Shown: positions 39,101-44,941 of the stretch, piece by piece
Layout: each line of letters begins with the position of its first letter
Position numbering within the stretch: position 1 is the first letter of the stretch
Origin: Cheilinus undulatus
Taxonomy: Eukaryota > Chordata > Actinopteri > Labriformes > Labridae
Direction of reading: 5' to 3'
Assembly: GCF_018320785.1 (NCBI RefSeq)
Contig: NC_054872.1
Coordinates: 42,892,551-42,956,550, forward strand
Length of the DNA stretch: 64,000 nucleotides
Position numbers and translations under genes: made by a program
Notes under the pieces: generated by a model
Told to the model about the DNA's origin: nothing
Databases searched by the model: none
The model's input: the letters and a program-made list of their open reading frames with translations, nothing else

Positions 39101-39638
39101 AATTGGCTCTTTCTTAAGACCTTCAGAAAATAACCAAGATCAAGAAGTTATCACAGAAAAAGTATTTAAAATGTAAGCATGCATGTCCTCCTAGGGTTTC
39201 TGTAATGATGCACTCTTTTCTGTGTTTAATCCAGCTTTGTTCCATCTAAGGTCCAAACTGGAACATTTTTAATTAAGTAAATCTGAGTAGAGGGTAATCT
39301 TCAGAAAATTTGGTTGTAGTTTCTCATTAAAGGTGGTGGTGGGTCCTGAAGCTAGACCATGTGAGAAGCACAGCTGTAGAGTACTGATGTCATCAGTGTG
39401 GGAGTTTTGGAGAAATTTTAACCAATTCTGTTTTTTTTTCTGTCATGTTGACACAGAGCTCATCATCCCTGCCACAGGAAACGTCTTCTACGCCATGACG
39501 TCCTCCAGCGTTGACTTCCTGTTGAGAAAGAAGGGTGGAAACACTCCGCTAGGCTCACAGCCAATCAACACAGAGACAAGCGCCACTTTTCCTCGAATCA
39601 AGGCCAAGGGGAGGAGACTGGTCCGGACTTTATTTTGA
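9111..39638 (+). CDS. rgl2: rgl2: Ral guanine nucleotide dissociation stimulator-like 2 (whole gene, 18 coding exons)
   Basis: Exchange factor that loads GTP onto Ral GTPases and is recruited by active Ras/Rap through its C-terminal domain. Exons: 9111-9143, 11645-11728, 11860-12026, 15347-15403, 16711-16907, 18646-18755, 18838-19053, 20171-20274, 23537-23621, 28889-28948, 29944-30030, 30129-30161, 32600-32721, 32874-32960, 35918-36011, 36176-36400, 36631-36745, 39457-39638. All introns are GT-AG and all phases agree, giving about 685 residues (human RGL2 is 777). REM (RasGEF N) is about residues 45-150, CDC25/RasGEF about 205-460, Ras-association about 568-655. RGL2 rather than RALGDS, RGL1 or RGL3 is indicated by [10 protein letters not shown], the [10 protein letters not shown] stretch, [17 protein letters not shown] and the tail [16 protein letters not shown]. 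The start ATG at 9111 follows a good splice acceptor at 9094-9095, so an upstream 5'-UTR exon is likely; other first exons cannot be excluded. Confidence 0.93.
9520..9880. mobile_element. 5' part of a hAT-type element (CAGTGGTTST ends)
   Basis: Starts CAGTGGTTGTCAACTGGTGGG, the terminus of a large hAT family in vertebrates, and continues with sequence shared with the element at 38577 (for example the TACAGAGGCCC region and the AACAAAGCTAGTTTT region). It is interrupted at 9881 by another MITE; its right end is uncertain, with related sequence again near 11430-11530. It lies in rgl2 intron 1. Confidence 0.5.
9881..10379. mobile_element. hAT-type MITE with target-site duplication
   Basis: Left end CAGGGCTGAACGATT and right end CAGCCCTA form imperfect terminal inverted repeats around an AT-rich body of about 499 bp. 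Flanking 8-mers CTTCTTAC (9873-9880) and CTCCTTAC (10380-10387) match at 7 of 8 positions, the 8-bp duplication expected of hAT transposition. Confidence 0.75.
11645..11728 (+). CDS. rgl2: rgl2 coding exon 2
   Basis: 28 codons, phase 0 at both ends, residues 12-39. It carries the acidic run followed by [12 protein letters not shown], matching the EEEDGAVFTV block ahead of the REM domain in RGL2. Acceptor ctctacag, donor gtaagt. Confidence 0.9.
11860..12026 (+). CDS. rgl2: rgl2 coding exon 3 (REM domain)
   Basis: Residues 40-95. Contains [17 protein letters not shown] and [20 protein letters not shown], the start of the RasGEF N-terminal (REM) domain. Acceptor tttgtccag, donor gtagga, ends in phase 2. 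Confidence 0.95.
12759..13206. mobile_element. hAT-type MITE with perfect target-site duplication
   Basis: 448 bp starting TAGTGCTGTCAAA and ending in the inverse of TAGGGCTGTCAAA. It is flanked on both sides by GACAAGAT (12751-12758 and 13207-13214), a perfect 8-bp duplication. Non-coding; lies in the intron between rgl2 exons 3 and 4. Confidence 0.88.
13314..13883. mobile_element. hAT-like MITE carrying a nested dispersed repeat
   Basis: Starts TAGGGTTTGGTATC and ends ATACTCATCCCTA, the same ends as 7471-7960. Flanking 8-mers match at only 5 of 8. A different repeat (13481-13726) lies inside. Confidence 0.45.
13481..13726 (-). repeat. Dispersed repeat with CCTCCTTGGTGGAGG end
   Basis: Ends in the palindrome CCTCCTTGGTGGAGG (13708-13722) next to an AACT/AACA-rich stretch, and contains the GATCTGGATCACTTCC segment. 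I know this arrangement as a very common repeat of fish genomes. Non-coding. Confidence 0.55.
15347..15403 (+). CDS. rgl2: rgl2 coding exon 4 (REM linker)
   Basis: Residues 95-113, hydrophilic linker [19 protein letters not shown]. Acceptor taaaacag, donor AA|gtgagt. It completes the split Arg codon of exon 3 and leaves phase 2 for exon 5, so it is supported by phase as well as position. Confidence 0.85.
16711..16907 (+). CDS. rgl2: rgl2 coding exon 5 (REM domain)
   Basis: Residues 114-180. Carries [17 protein letters not shown], very close to the RGL2 block VLSTWLASHPEDF, then a Leu/Ser-rich linker. Acceptor ttctgcag, donor gttact (weak), ends in phase 1. Confidence 0.93.
17140..17895 (+). 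mobile_element. L2-clade LINE 3' fragment with open reading frame
   Basis: An uninterrupted frame from about 17142 to the stop at 17763-17765 encodes the C-terminal part of a non-LTR reverse transcriptase: [45 protein letters not shown] and [10 protein letters not shown] are L2-type landmarks. The element ends with GGCGCTATATAAATTC and an ATT microsatellite tail. It is 5'-truncated and sits in the sense direction in the intron between rgl2 exons 5 and 6. Confidence 0.88.
17922..18142 (-). mobile_element. tRNA-derived SINE, copy 2 (best preserved)
   Basis: Read on the minus strand: head GGTGGCCCAGTGGTTAAAGG (A-box region), B box GGGTTCAAATCC, body, then an AATAAAGGCACAAAAATGCCC tail and a long A-rich tract (plus strand 17922-17968). 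Confidence 0.8.
18646..18755 (+). CDS. rgl2: rgl2 coding exon 6 (start of RasGEF domain)
   Basis: Residues 180-216. Variable linker followed by [11 protein letters not shown], the first helix of the CDC25-type catalytic domain. Acceptor ctttgcag, donor gtgagt, ends in phase 0. Confidence 0.93.
18838..19053 (+). CDS. rgl2: rgl2 coding exon 7 (RasGEF core)
   Basis: 72 codons, residues 217-288. Contains [34 protein letters not shown] and [10 protein letters not shown], all signature blocks of the RalGDS-family catalytic domain. Acceptor ttatcag, donor gtcagt. Confidence 0.97.
20171..20274 (+). CDS. rgl2: rgl2 coding exon 8 (RasGEF core)
   Basis: Residues 289-323. Contains [20 protein letters not shown], the most conserved stretch of CDC25-domain exchange factors. 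Acceptor ttcaacag, donor gtctgc, phase 2 at the 3' end. Confidence 0.97.
20481..20989. mobile_element. MITE with 19-bp perfect terminal inverted repeats
   Basis: TAAAGTCCCTGTAAAGTGA at 20481-20499 recurs as its exact reverse complement at 20971-20989. The TA at each outer edge could be a TA target duplication, which would suggest a Tc1/mariner-type element. No transposase frame inside. It lies in the intron between rgl2 exons 8 and 9. Confidence 0.75.
23537..23621 (+). CDS. rgl2: rgl2 coding exon 9 (RasGEF core)
   Basis: Residues 323-351. Carries [20 protein letters not shown], almost identical to the RGL2/RalGDS family block. Acceptor cttgacag, donor gtgagt, ends in phase 0. Confidence 0.96.
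23622..27940. other. Large part of rgl2 intron 9; nothing firm seen
   Basis: The gene's longest intron (23622-28888). Open frames here, including one of 141 codons at 25120-25545, match nothing I know. A less AT-rich, apparently single-copy patch lies at about 26080-26560. A tRNA-like repeat fragment is at 25540-25615. Confidence 0.4.
25540..25615 (-). repeat. tRNA-like SINE fragment of a second family
   Basis: On the minus strand it reads GGTGATTAGCACTGTTGCCTC followed by a CTGGTTCGAATCCCCC B box, the head of a common fish tRNA-derived SINE type. The body is missing. Confidence 0.5.
27943..28380. mobile_element. Degenerate hAT-like MITE (ATTATTGGCATGAT family)
   Basis: Shares ATTATTGGCATGAT near its left end, GAGTTTTAGGCT/GGAGTTTTAAGCT, and TTTAGGTCAGAACTA with the element at 34860-35201. 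Termini are too worn to find a target duplication. Confidence 0.55.
28555..28735 (+). repeat. Degenerate tRNA-derived SINE
   Basis: TAGCTCAGTGGTTCACAT resembles an A box, followed by a worn B box (TTTGAATCTCGG), GGGCAAGGTCCTTAAC and an AAACGTATGCTAAATGACATT tail, the order found in common fish SINEs. It ends about 150 bp before rgl2 exon 10. Confidence 0.5.
28889..28948 (+). CDS. rgl2: rgl2 coding exon 10
   Basis: 20 codons, residues 352-371. [10 protein letters not shown] resembles RalGDS and RGL1 here more than mammalian RGL2, followed by a basic Asn-rich loop. Acceptor tcttgcag, donor gtgagt. A 5.3-kb intron precedes it. Confidence 0.93.
29944..30030 (+). CDS. rgl2: rgl2 coding exon 11 (RasGEF core)
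   Basis: 29 codons, residues 372-400. [20 protein letters not shown] is the conserved helical-hairpin region of the catalytic domain. Acceptor gacacag, donor gtaagt. Confidence 0.96.
30129..30161 (+). CDS. rgl2: rgl2 coding exon 12 (micro-exon)
   Basis: Only 11 codons (residues 401-411, [11 protein letters not shown]), phase 0 on both sides, acceptor ttttacag and donor gtgagt. The peptide matches the RGL2 version of this segment closely. Too short to be found by ORF length. Confidence 0.95.
30507..31924 (-). mobile_element. Tc1-like DNA transposon remnant
   Basis: About 1.42 kb bounded by inverted ends CAAACCCAATTCTAAAAAG and the inverse of CAACCCAAACTCCTTAAAAG, with a TA before the left end. 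Minus-strand fragments of a Tc1-type transposase are legible, for example [10 protein letters not shown] and WSDESKF around 31200-31300, but frameshifts and stops break the frame throughout, so it is inactive. It lies in the intron between rgl2 exons 12 and 13, antisense to the gene. Confidence 0.85.
31930..32088 (-). mobile_element. tRNA-derived SINE, copy 3
   Basis: Abuts the right end of the Tc1 remnant. Worn copy of the same SINE family: B-box-like GGGTTCAAATGTGG on the minus strand and similar length and orientation to copies 1, 2 and 4. Confidence 0.55.
32600..32721 (+). CDS. rgl2: rgl2 coding exon 13 (RasGEF end)
   Basis: Residues 412-452. [17 protein letters not shown] and the LTEEES block close the catalytic domain. 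Acceptor gttaacag, donor gtgaat, phase 2. The 2.4-kb intron before it holds the Tc1 remnant. Confidence 0.95.
32874..32960 (+). CDS. rgl2: rgl2 coding exon 14
   Basis: Residues 452-481. [15 protein letters not shown] then [11 protein letters not shown], matching the RPTLVISQW block that follows the catalytic domain specifically in RGL2. Acceptor gtttcag, donor gtaaga. Confidence 0.93.
34860..35201. mobile_element. hAT-type MITE with near-perfect target duplication
   Basis: Left end AAGGATGTACGATATTATTG and right end ATTATCATGCATCCCT are inverted repeats. Flanks GTTTTTAT (34852-34859) and GCTTTTAT (35202-35209) match at 7 of 8. About 342 bp, non-coding, in the intron between rgl2 exons 14 and 15. 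Confidence 0.7.
35918..36011 (+). CDS. rgl2: rgl2 coding exon 15 (linker)
   Basis: Residues 481-512, Ser-rich linker ending [14 protein letters not shown]. Acceptor gttgacag, donor gtaata, restoring phase 0. Confidence 0.9.
36176..36400 (+). CDS. rgl2: rgl2 coding exon 16 (Ser/Thr-rich linker and start of RA domain)
   Basis: 75 codons, residues 513-587. [11 protein letters not shown] and [10 protein letters not shown] are RGL2 landmarks; the RSAS sequence could be a basophilic kinase site. The last 20 residues, from MRIIRIRM, start the Ras-association domain. Acceptor atttcag, donor gtacta. Confidence 0.95.
36631..36745 (+). CDS. rgl2: rgl2 coding exon 17 (RA domain)
   Basis: Residues 588-626. 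[19 protein letters not shown] and YELIQLLPE are the central strands and helix of the Ras-association domain. Acceptor cccctcag, donor gtaaag, phase 1. Confidence 0.96.
37430..37660 (+). repeat. Dispersed repeat with helicase-like remnant, copy 1
   Basis: From an ATG at 37506 the broken frame can be read with one shift: [12 protein letters not shown], then [13 protein letters not shown], resembling the start of a RecQ-type helicase domain before the Walker A motif, which is lost. The same leader recurs at 63736. It lies in the intron between rgl2 exons 17 and 18. Confidence 0.5.
38577..39373. mobile_element. hAT-type element (outer) interrupted by a second hAT-type element
   Basis: Starts CAGTGGTTCTTAACTGGAGG and ends GAGAAGCACAG. 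Outer flanks CTATAAAG (38569-38576) and CTGTAGAG (39374-39381) match at 6 of 8. Its body is related to the element at 9520. It ends only about 80 bp before the last rgl2 exon. Confidence 0.6.
38701..38991. mobile_element. hAT-type MITE (inner, nested)
   Basis: 291 bp starting CAGTGGTTCT and ending GTTGAGAACCACAG, flanked on both sides by TTTTAATT (38693-38700 and 38992-38999), a perfect 8-bp duplication made from the sequence of the outer element. Confidence 0.85.
39457..39638 (+). CDS. rgl2: rgl2 coding exon 18 (RA end and stop)
   Basis: Residues 626-685 and stop TGA at 39636-39638. [20 protein letters not shown] completes the RA domain; the basic tail [16 protein letters not shown] matches the RGL2 C-terminus. 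Acceptor gacacag. Confidence 0.97.
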
Positions 39639-41430
39639 CGCCAGACTTTCTTCAGCTGGACTCTGACCGCAGTCCTTTTCTTTTCCTTCATGTTGTCCTG
39701 ACGTGAACACAAGGCGAGCTCTCCCAAACTGCAATCGTGGCCTTCTTTGTGCACAACTAAAATCTGCATATGCCTTCTTCTTCCATGCTCCTGCAAAGCT
39801 TCCTCGACCAAAATACCAAGTCTCCACAGCGGGTGAAATTTAACCTTTCAGACCTCTGGCCGCCCTGCTGTGTTCACCAGAGCTGTTTGCTGCTCAAGAA
39901 CAGTCATTGTGATAGTTTGCCTCTTTAAAAGTATGCATTGAATTTACACCAAGAGGAAGAGCTGAGGAAACCTGAGAAAACAGAGTACTTGTGGTGCTGG
40001 CTCTTGAGTCTCATTCAGGTTGCACTTGAAGCATTTCTTTATTCCAACTCACTGACTAAGATCCGTTTAACTCTCTAAGGAAATTCCTTGTTGTTGTGTG
40101 CCTAGGTTGTGAGTGACTTTTAGAAATATTGAAAAATAGAAATCTGTGATAACCTGAGACACCATTGAAGGCTGAGAAGCAGTGTTTCTTTAGTTAGGAA
40201 TCTGTTCAGTCTGGTTCTGGTAAACACTAGCAAACATGAGGAAGACTTAGAGTTTCAGTGAAAGTGCATTATTGTAGCAAAACACTGGAGCTTGTCAAAA
40301 GATACGTATAGGTTTTGTATATATTAATATATATTTGTACATGTGAATGATGTCAGTGTTGTGTTTACACTGGTAAGGAGCTCAGTGTGTCCAAAGTCTT
40401 CAGTAACTGGTTCAACATTCAAACACCTGGAAGTTTCTGGCTTAAAAGAGGCTGTCGTGTGTCAGTGGAAAGTGAGCATACTTATTTTAGCTTCAGCTCA
40501 GGCAGGTTAAGTAAAAATAAACTGAAAGTTGCAGCAACCAGCATTTTTTAATTACAATGCCTTTATTTTTTGTTAAAAAAGACAGATGAACCTGATGATT
40601 TCGAAAGCATTTTACTTATTTGGGCACATAATTTGGGTTCATGATTATTTAGCTTATTGTTGTAGATAGTACAGAAGGTTCTACTGGACACTGCCTATAG
40701 TGAAATGCAGACAACATAAGGAATTAGCTGCTAAAGACAGATACAAAACCTTATTTAATTAGATGGATAGAAATAAAACTCAAATTAATCATTTTATAGT
40801 TAGCTGGGTTTATATACAGGCAGCTACCATCTACATTATCCCTTTAGTAACCAAAAATGTCACTATTTGAGTTTTTCTGACCTCTAGTGACCAAAATTGG
40901 ATCCTTGCAGCTTTCAAAAAACTTTGCAGGTCTTTTCAACATTTTGCTTTCCCCCGGTTTATCACTTTTAAGCTAAAATGATTTAAAACAGAATTACACT
41001 GCTCAGCAGCACACATCTCTGCTCTCTATTTTCACTTGAATGCCTCTGCTCCAGTTTCAAATAATAACTTCTGTGTAAACATACAGCCTCTTTGACTACA
41101 TTGTTGACTTTGATGAAGTCTTGTGACCTCTGGTTGTAGCCGCTCCGTGCTGATGAAGACTTCAGAAGGCTGAAGCATGAGCACAAAGACACCAGAGTGA
41201 GGATTCTTCAGATGATGTGTGTTAGCATCCTGCTGTTTTTGAGTGTTTTAGTGCCTTTTCTCTGATGGATGCTAATCTTACCCCTGTTTGCATTAGAATG
41301 TACTCAGTATAAACCATACATGGAGAAAATACAGTCCTCTCTAGTGCTGTGTTGTCTCTTATCAAAGCTATTTATGCACTACATACAGGATGTCCTATTT
41401 TTGTGGTAATAAATTTACTTTTATATGACT
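39639..41430 (+). other. rgl2: rgl2 3' untranslated region (inferred)
   Basis: No coding frame of note follows the stop. AATAAA signals occur at 40516-40521, 40772-40777 and 41408-41413. The last is followed by a T- and TG-rich stretch, as expected of a strong poly(A) site, so I place the main 3' end near 41430. Shorter forms from the earlier signals are possible. Confidence 0.5.
41408..41413 (+). terminator. rgl2: Polyadenylation signal, likely rgl2
   Basis: Canonical AATAAA about 1.77 kb past the stop codon, with a T-rich and TTTGG-containing region within 20-40 bases downstream. Confidence 0.5.
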
Positions 41431-42462
41431 TTGGTTTCTCTTTGACTGATTTGTTAAAACAAACTCTGCTTTTAATGCCAACATATATTTTCAAAACTGC
41501 TGAGAGTCCTATTGGAAGCAATTAAAGCTGTCTTTATATGTCAGATACTGACATTTCAATCTTTTTACTGCAAATAAGGTAAACAAAGAAAGATGAATAA
41601 ACAATGGAGGCAAAAAATACTCTTTGGTTAAGACATTTTATAGCCAGCATCTTCATTTACAAGCAAAAACAGTGTCCAAATAAAGACGTGTTCAGATATG
41701 AGACATGAATGTAAAATATTAGCATATAACAAAATAAGAGTGCTTGAAGAACATTTTAAATGCACAGGGAATCATCGTTATGAGATAAATAGCAAAACAA
41801 TCATTAAACACAAGTTTTAATTTATCCTTAGTTGATTATTGTCAGTAAAGGCAGCTCATTTTCTTTATAATGCAAAACAATTTTATACATCAATTTTCAC
41901 ACACTGTAAAACATCAACACTCAACACACTCCCTGAGAACTAATGTTGATTTGGACAGGATTACTTTCAGTTTGAGGCAGCACTTGTGGAGTCTGTAGTA
42001 TCGTCTCATCAGGTAAATTAGTATCCAGTGGTCATAAAGACACTTGAAAAAAAGCTTTCATTAAAAGTGGCACTGTGAGGCTTTTGTATTTTTCAAAGTG
42101 AATCCAATATTTCCTATAAAGCACTGAACTTCCTGCCAGATTTGACTACTCATACTCCTTCAGCATTTTTTCTGAACACATTTAGTTTGGAGAGGAGGAT
42201 GTTGAAGCCCTTATTAACTGTTTTAAACTGGTGAATGACTGAGTAAAATGGTGCCTCAAAGGCCCCTGACAAACATATTTTCTCATTTCAGATCAGCTTT
42301 TGAATTTGTGATTTGAGGTCTCACATAAATGTCGTGTTTTATGCCATGAAGCGGAGTTATTTTTAGGGATGCACCGGTACTGACACTGCTGATACAAAGC
42401 CTAAGTATTCTGACTCATGATGTTAGCCTATCTTTATGTGAGCATGAACGTGAGGTTACAGC

Positions 42463-42780
42463 TAAGGCTGCACATTTTTGGCCAAAATGATAATCACAAT
42501 ATAAGGATCAAAAGTATTATTATTTATTAAGATTTTTGGGGGGCTTTTGCCTTTATTTTGATGGGACAGCTGACGAGAGACAGTAAATATGAGCAGAGAG
42601 TAATGGAAGGCATGCGCCAAACAGCACCCAGTTTGGGATTTGATCCTTGAGCACTGCATGAGGACTGCAGCCTCTTTTTCTAGGTGCCTGCTCAACTAAC
42701 TAAGCTAAACTGGCACCCATATCACAACTATTTATCATGGTTATTTGGACTTTTTTATTTTAGAGCATGCACATGTTTGT
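42463..42780. mobile_element. Worn MITE split by a SINE
   Basis: AAGGCTGCACATTTTTGGCCAAAATGATAATCAC is a typical left end of a GGCTGCAC-type hAT MITE; its body resumes after 42718 with ATCACAACTATTTATCATGG. The right end is not clear. Confidence 0.4.
42530..42718 (-). mobile_element. tRNA-derived SINE, copy 4
   Basis: Minus strand starts GGGTGCCAGTTTAGCTTAG, has a B-box-like GGATCAAATCCC and ends AATAAAGGCAAAAGCCCCCC. Same family and same orientation as the other three copies; nested in a MITE that is itself inside the 42364-44360 element. Confidence 0.6.
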
Positions 42781-43176
42781 TTGTATGTGGTGAAGAGAAC
42801 TGAAGGGAAGCAAGTTGAGCAGGTTTAAATCACTTAAGTAAGAGAATACAGAGCGTTATCTAACATACTGGTTCCCAGATCCTGGGGTCCAAGATCCCTC
42901 TGGGGGGCGCCAAAGGTATCAAGAGGCTGTCAAAATTAGATTTGCACATATTACCCAAGACCATGATAAAAAAGTATACTTTACACAAAGGTCTTATTGT
43001 AAGGAAACATGTTTGTACCCATTTTGTGAGGGTTTATCAATCAAACAATTGAAATCAATGCTAATTCTGACAACAATGTCACATCTTTTTCATGTGGGTC
43101 TTTGGAGAGGCTCAGCTTCTCTTAGGTGAAGGTGAGGGAGGCACACAAAGGAAAAAGGATTGGGAACAACTGATCC

Positions 43177-43911
43177 AGGGTTCCTACAGTCTTTTAAAAA
43201 TCAAAATTAAGACTTTTTAGGAACTTTTTAGACCTGCATCGAGAAAAATTAACACCACATCTTGCACAGTAATTGGTCAAAAATGAAAGGCATGAGATTG
43301 CTTGGTACACAGTACCAGGACTGTTTTTTTTTATCATGAAATGTCAAATAATATAGGACAAATGACATTTTTTGTCATAAATGCCCAAATGTGATTATTT
43401 CAGACACATTTAATGCCTTTATTCTATCAATATGTTGTATGGTGATATTCATCATGATGCTTTTTTGCAGATGTGCTGAGATGATTCTAAACAGTTTATG
43501 AAAAAACAGAATCATGCTTTCTGTTGGGGAAGACTTGTCAGAATAAAGGTGGGCTGCATGAATTTTAAGTGGGTAACCTGGTAGCCCAGGTGTCAGAGAG
43601 CTAGACTAGTGTTTCACAACAGGAGAATTTATTAAATCACAGTGAGTCAGAAAAAAATCAGAGAGGGGTCTGGGGTCCTCCCCAAGGACATTTAGAACAT
43701 TTAACACTAAATTCCCTGGATTATGGACGATTATGCAACACTGTGTAGAGGAAGATAAATTAAATTACATAATGTTGGTTAGAAAATAAAGACTGGATAA
43801 AGACACCTATCACTGGTAAAAAGCAGACTATTTAAGACTTTTTATGGCCTTACATTTTAAATGGCCAATTCAAGACTATTTATTTGACTTTTCAAGGATC
43901 TGCAGGAACCC
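43177..43911. mobile_element. hAT-like MITE with GGGTTCCTGCAG ends
   Basis: Starts AGGGTTCCTACAGTC and ends GGATCTGCAGGAACCC, an inverted repeat. Flanks ACTGATCC (43169-43176) and AGTGATCC (43912-43919) match at 7 of 8. About 735 bp, with AAGACTTTTT motifs near both ends. A partial relative is at 50580-51100. Confidence 0.7.
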
Positions 43912-44104
43912 AGTGATCCAACTTTATGTAAAAAACCTAATTTACTTCCTAAAATATTACCAATAGAGCACCACATAGGGTCTTAATGGTGCATAATAAA
44001 TGCAAATAATTCCGTCAGTCATGTTTCTTTATGTCAATATGGTGAGAAAATAGCCAGCAATACTTTTACATAGATGAGGGTGACAAAAGTAGAGCTGACT
44101 GAAT

Positions 44105-44230
44105 CTACATCTATCAACATCTATCCACTGATACTGCTTACCCAGTTTGAGCCTGCAGGGGCTGGAGTCTATCCCAGCTCCCACTGGGCAGATACACCCT
44201 TGACTCGTCACTAGTCAATCACAGAGTGAA
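44105..44230 (+). repeat. Common fish dispersed repeat fragment
   Basis: GGGGCTGGAGTCTATCCCAGC followed by GGGCAGATACACCC is the core of one of the most frequent dispersed repeats of fish, normally next to a LINE-type 3' region. Fragment only. Confidence 0.6.
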
Positions 44231-44579
44231 AGTTAAACAAACTTTCAAAATAATTTAACAAACTGTAATGGAATTGTGAAGTATTCATGTCAGTACTCAG
44301 CACTGGTGAGTACTCAAATACAGGTACTGGATTTGAAAAAGTAGTATAGGTGTATCCCTAGTTATTTTACTGAAGACGTTTCTGTATTTCTATGCTCTCA
44401 AGACAGTGACTAAACTGTGCCGGTGATTTGAATTAGAACAAAAAAGGCATGTTTGAATTGTACTAAATTCTTTCAAAACTTTCTCATATAAGCCCACTCA
44501 TCTATTACATCATCCCCCTCTTTTTACCCATGATGCCCTTTTCTTAAGCCTAGTTAACCCGCCTTACTCCAGCAGTGCA

Positions 44580-44941
44580 TCAGCACTGGATCGTTTCTCC
44601 TTTACAATCCTCACACTCCAGCGCTGCGGCTCGGTAAGCCTTCCACACCATGGGGTCCCGCAGACACACAGTACCTCCACCTCGCTTCTCCTCTGCCTCA
44701 TTCCGGTTAATATCTCCCACACAGACCCAGCCTCCTCCTGAACCTGCAGAGGGGCTGACAGCCCACTTGGAGTGATCCTGTGTGGCCTTGAAGGTGAAAG
44801 TCTGGCCCGGGTTAATGAGCTTGATGTCGAGGACCTTCCAGCCAAGCGAGCAGTCAGAGGGGAGGACGCCGGTGGAGCGAACCCAGAACTGGACCAGGAG
44901 GTCTGACTGGAGGGTTGGGGCCACCCACGAGTGGTACAAGT
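44580..44941 (-). CDS. dnase2: dnase2 coding exon 6 (second catalytic His and stop)
   Basis: Residues 253-372 with stop TGA. LYHSWVAPTL, VQFWVRSTGVLPSDCS, DHSKW with the second catalytic His, GDINRNEAEEKRGGGTVC and a Cys-containing tail. Acceptor cttcctcag. Confidence 0.97.

Larger units (their letters stand above)
42364..44360. mobile_element. Two-kilobase composite hAT-type element with perfect target duplication
   Basis: Starts TAGGGATGCACCGGTACTG and ends GTGTATCCCTA. The flanks are GTTATTTT at 42356-42363 and again at 44361-44368, a perfect 8-bp duplication. Inside lie at least three further repeats: a worn MITE with a SINE in it (42463-42780), an element at 43177-43911 and a repeat fragment at 44105-44230. 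No transposase is visible. It fills most of the gap between the rgl2 and dnase2 3' ends. Confidence 0.75.

Noticed and set aside
9111..39638. Naming the first gene ralgds, rgl1 or rgl3
   Set aside because: The catalytic domain is close to RalGDS too, but the linker, RA domain and C-terminal tail match RGL2 specifically.
42868..43173. A further MITE bounded by CTGGTTCCCAG and TTGGGAACAACTG
   Set aside because: The ends look inverted but are short and imperfect and no flank duplication could be found, so it is not listed as a feature.
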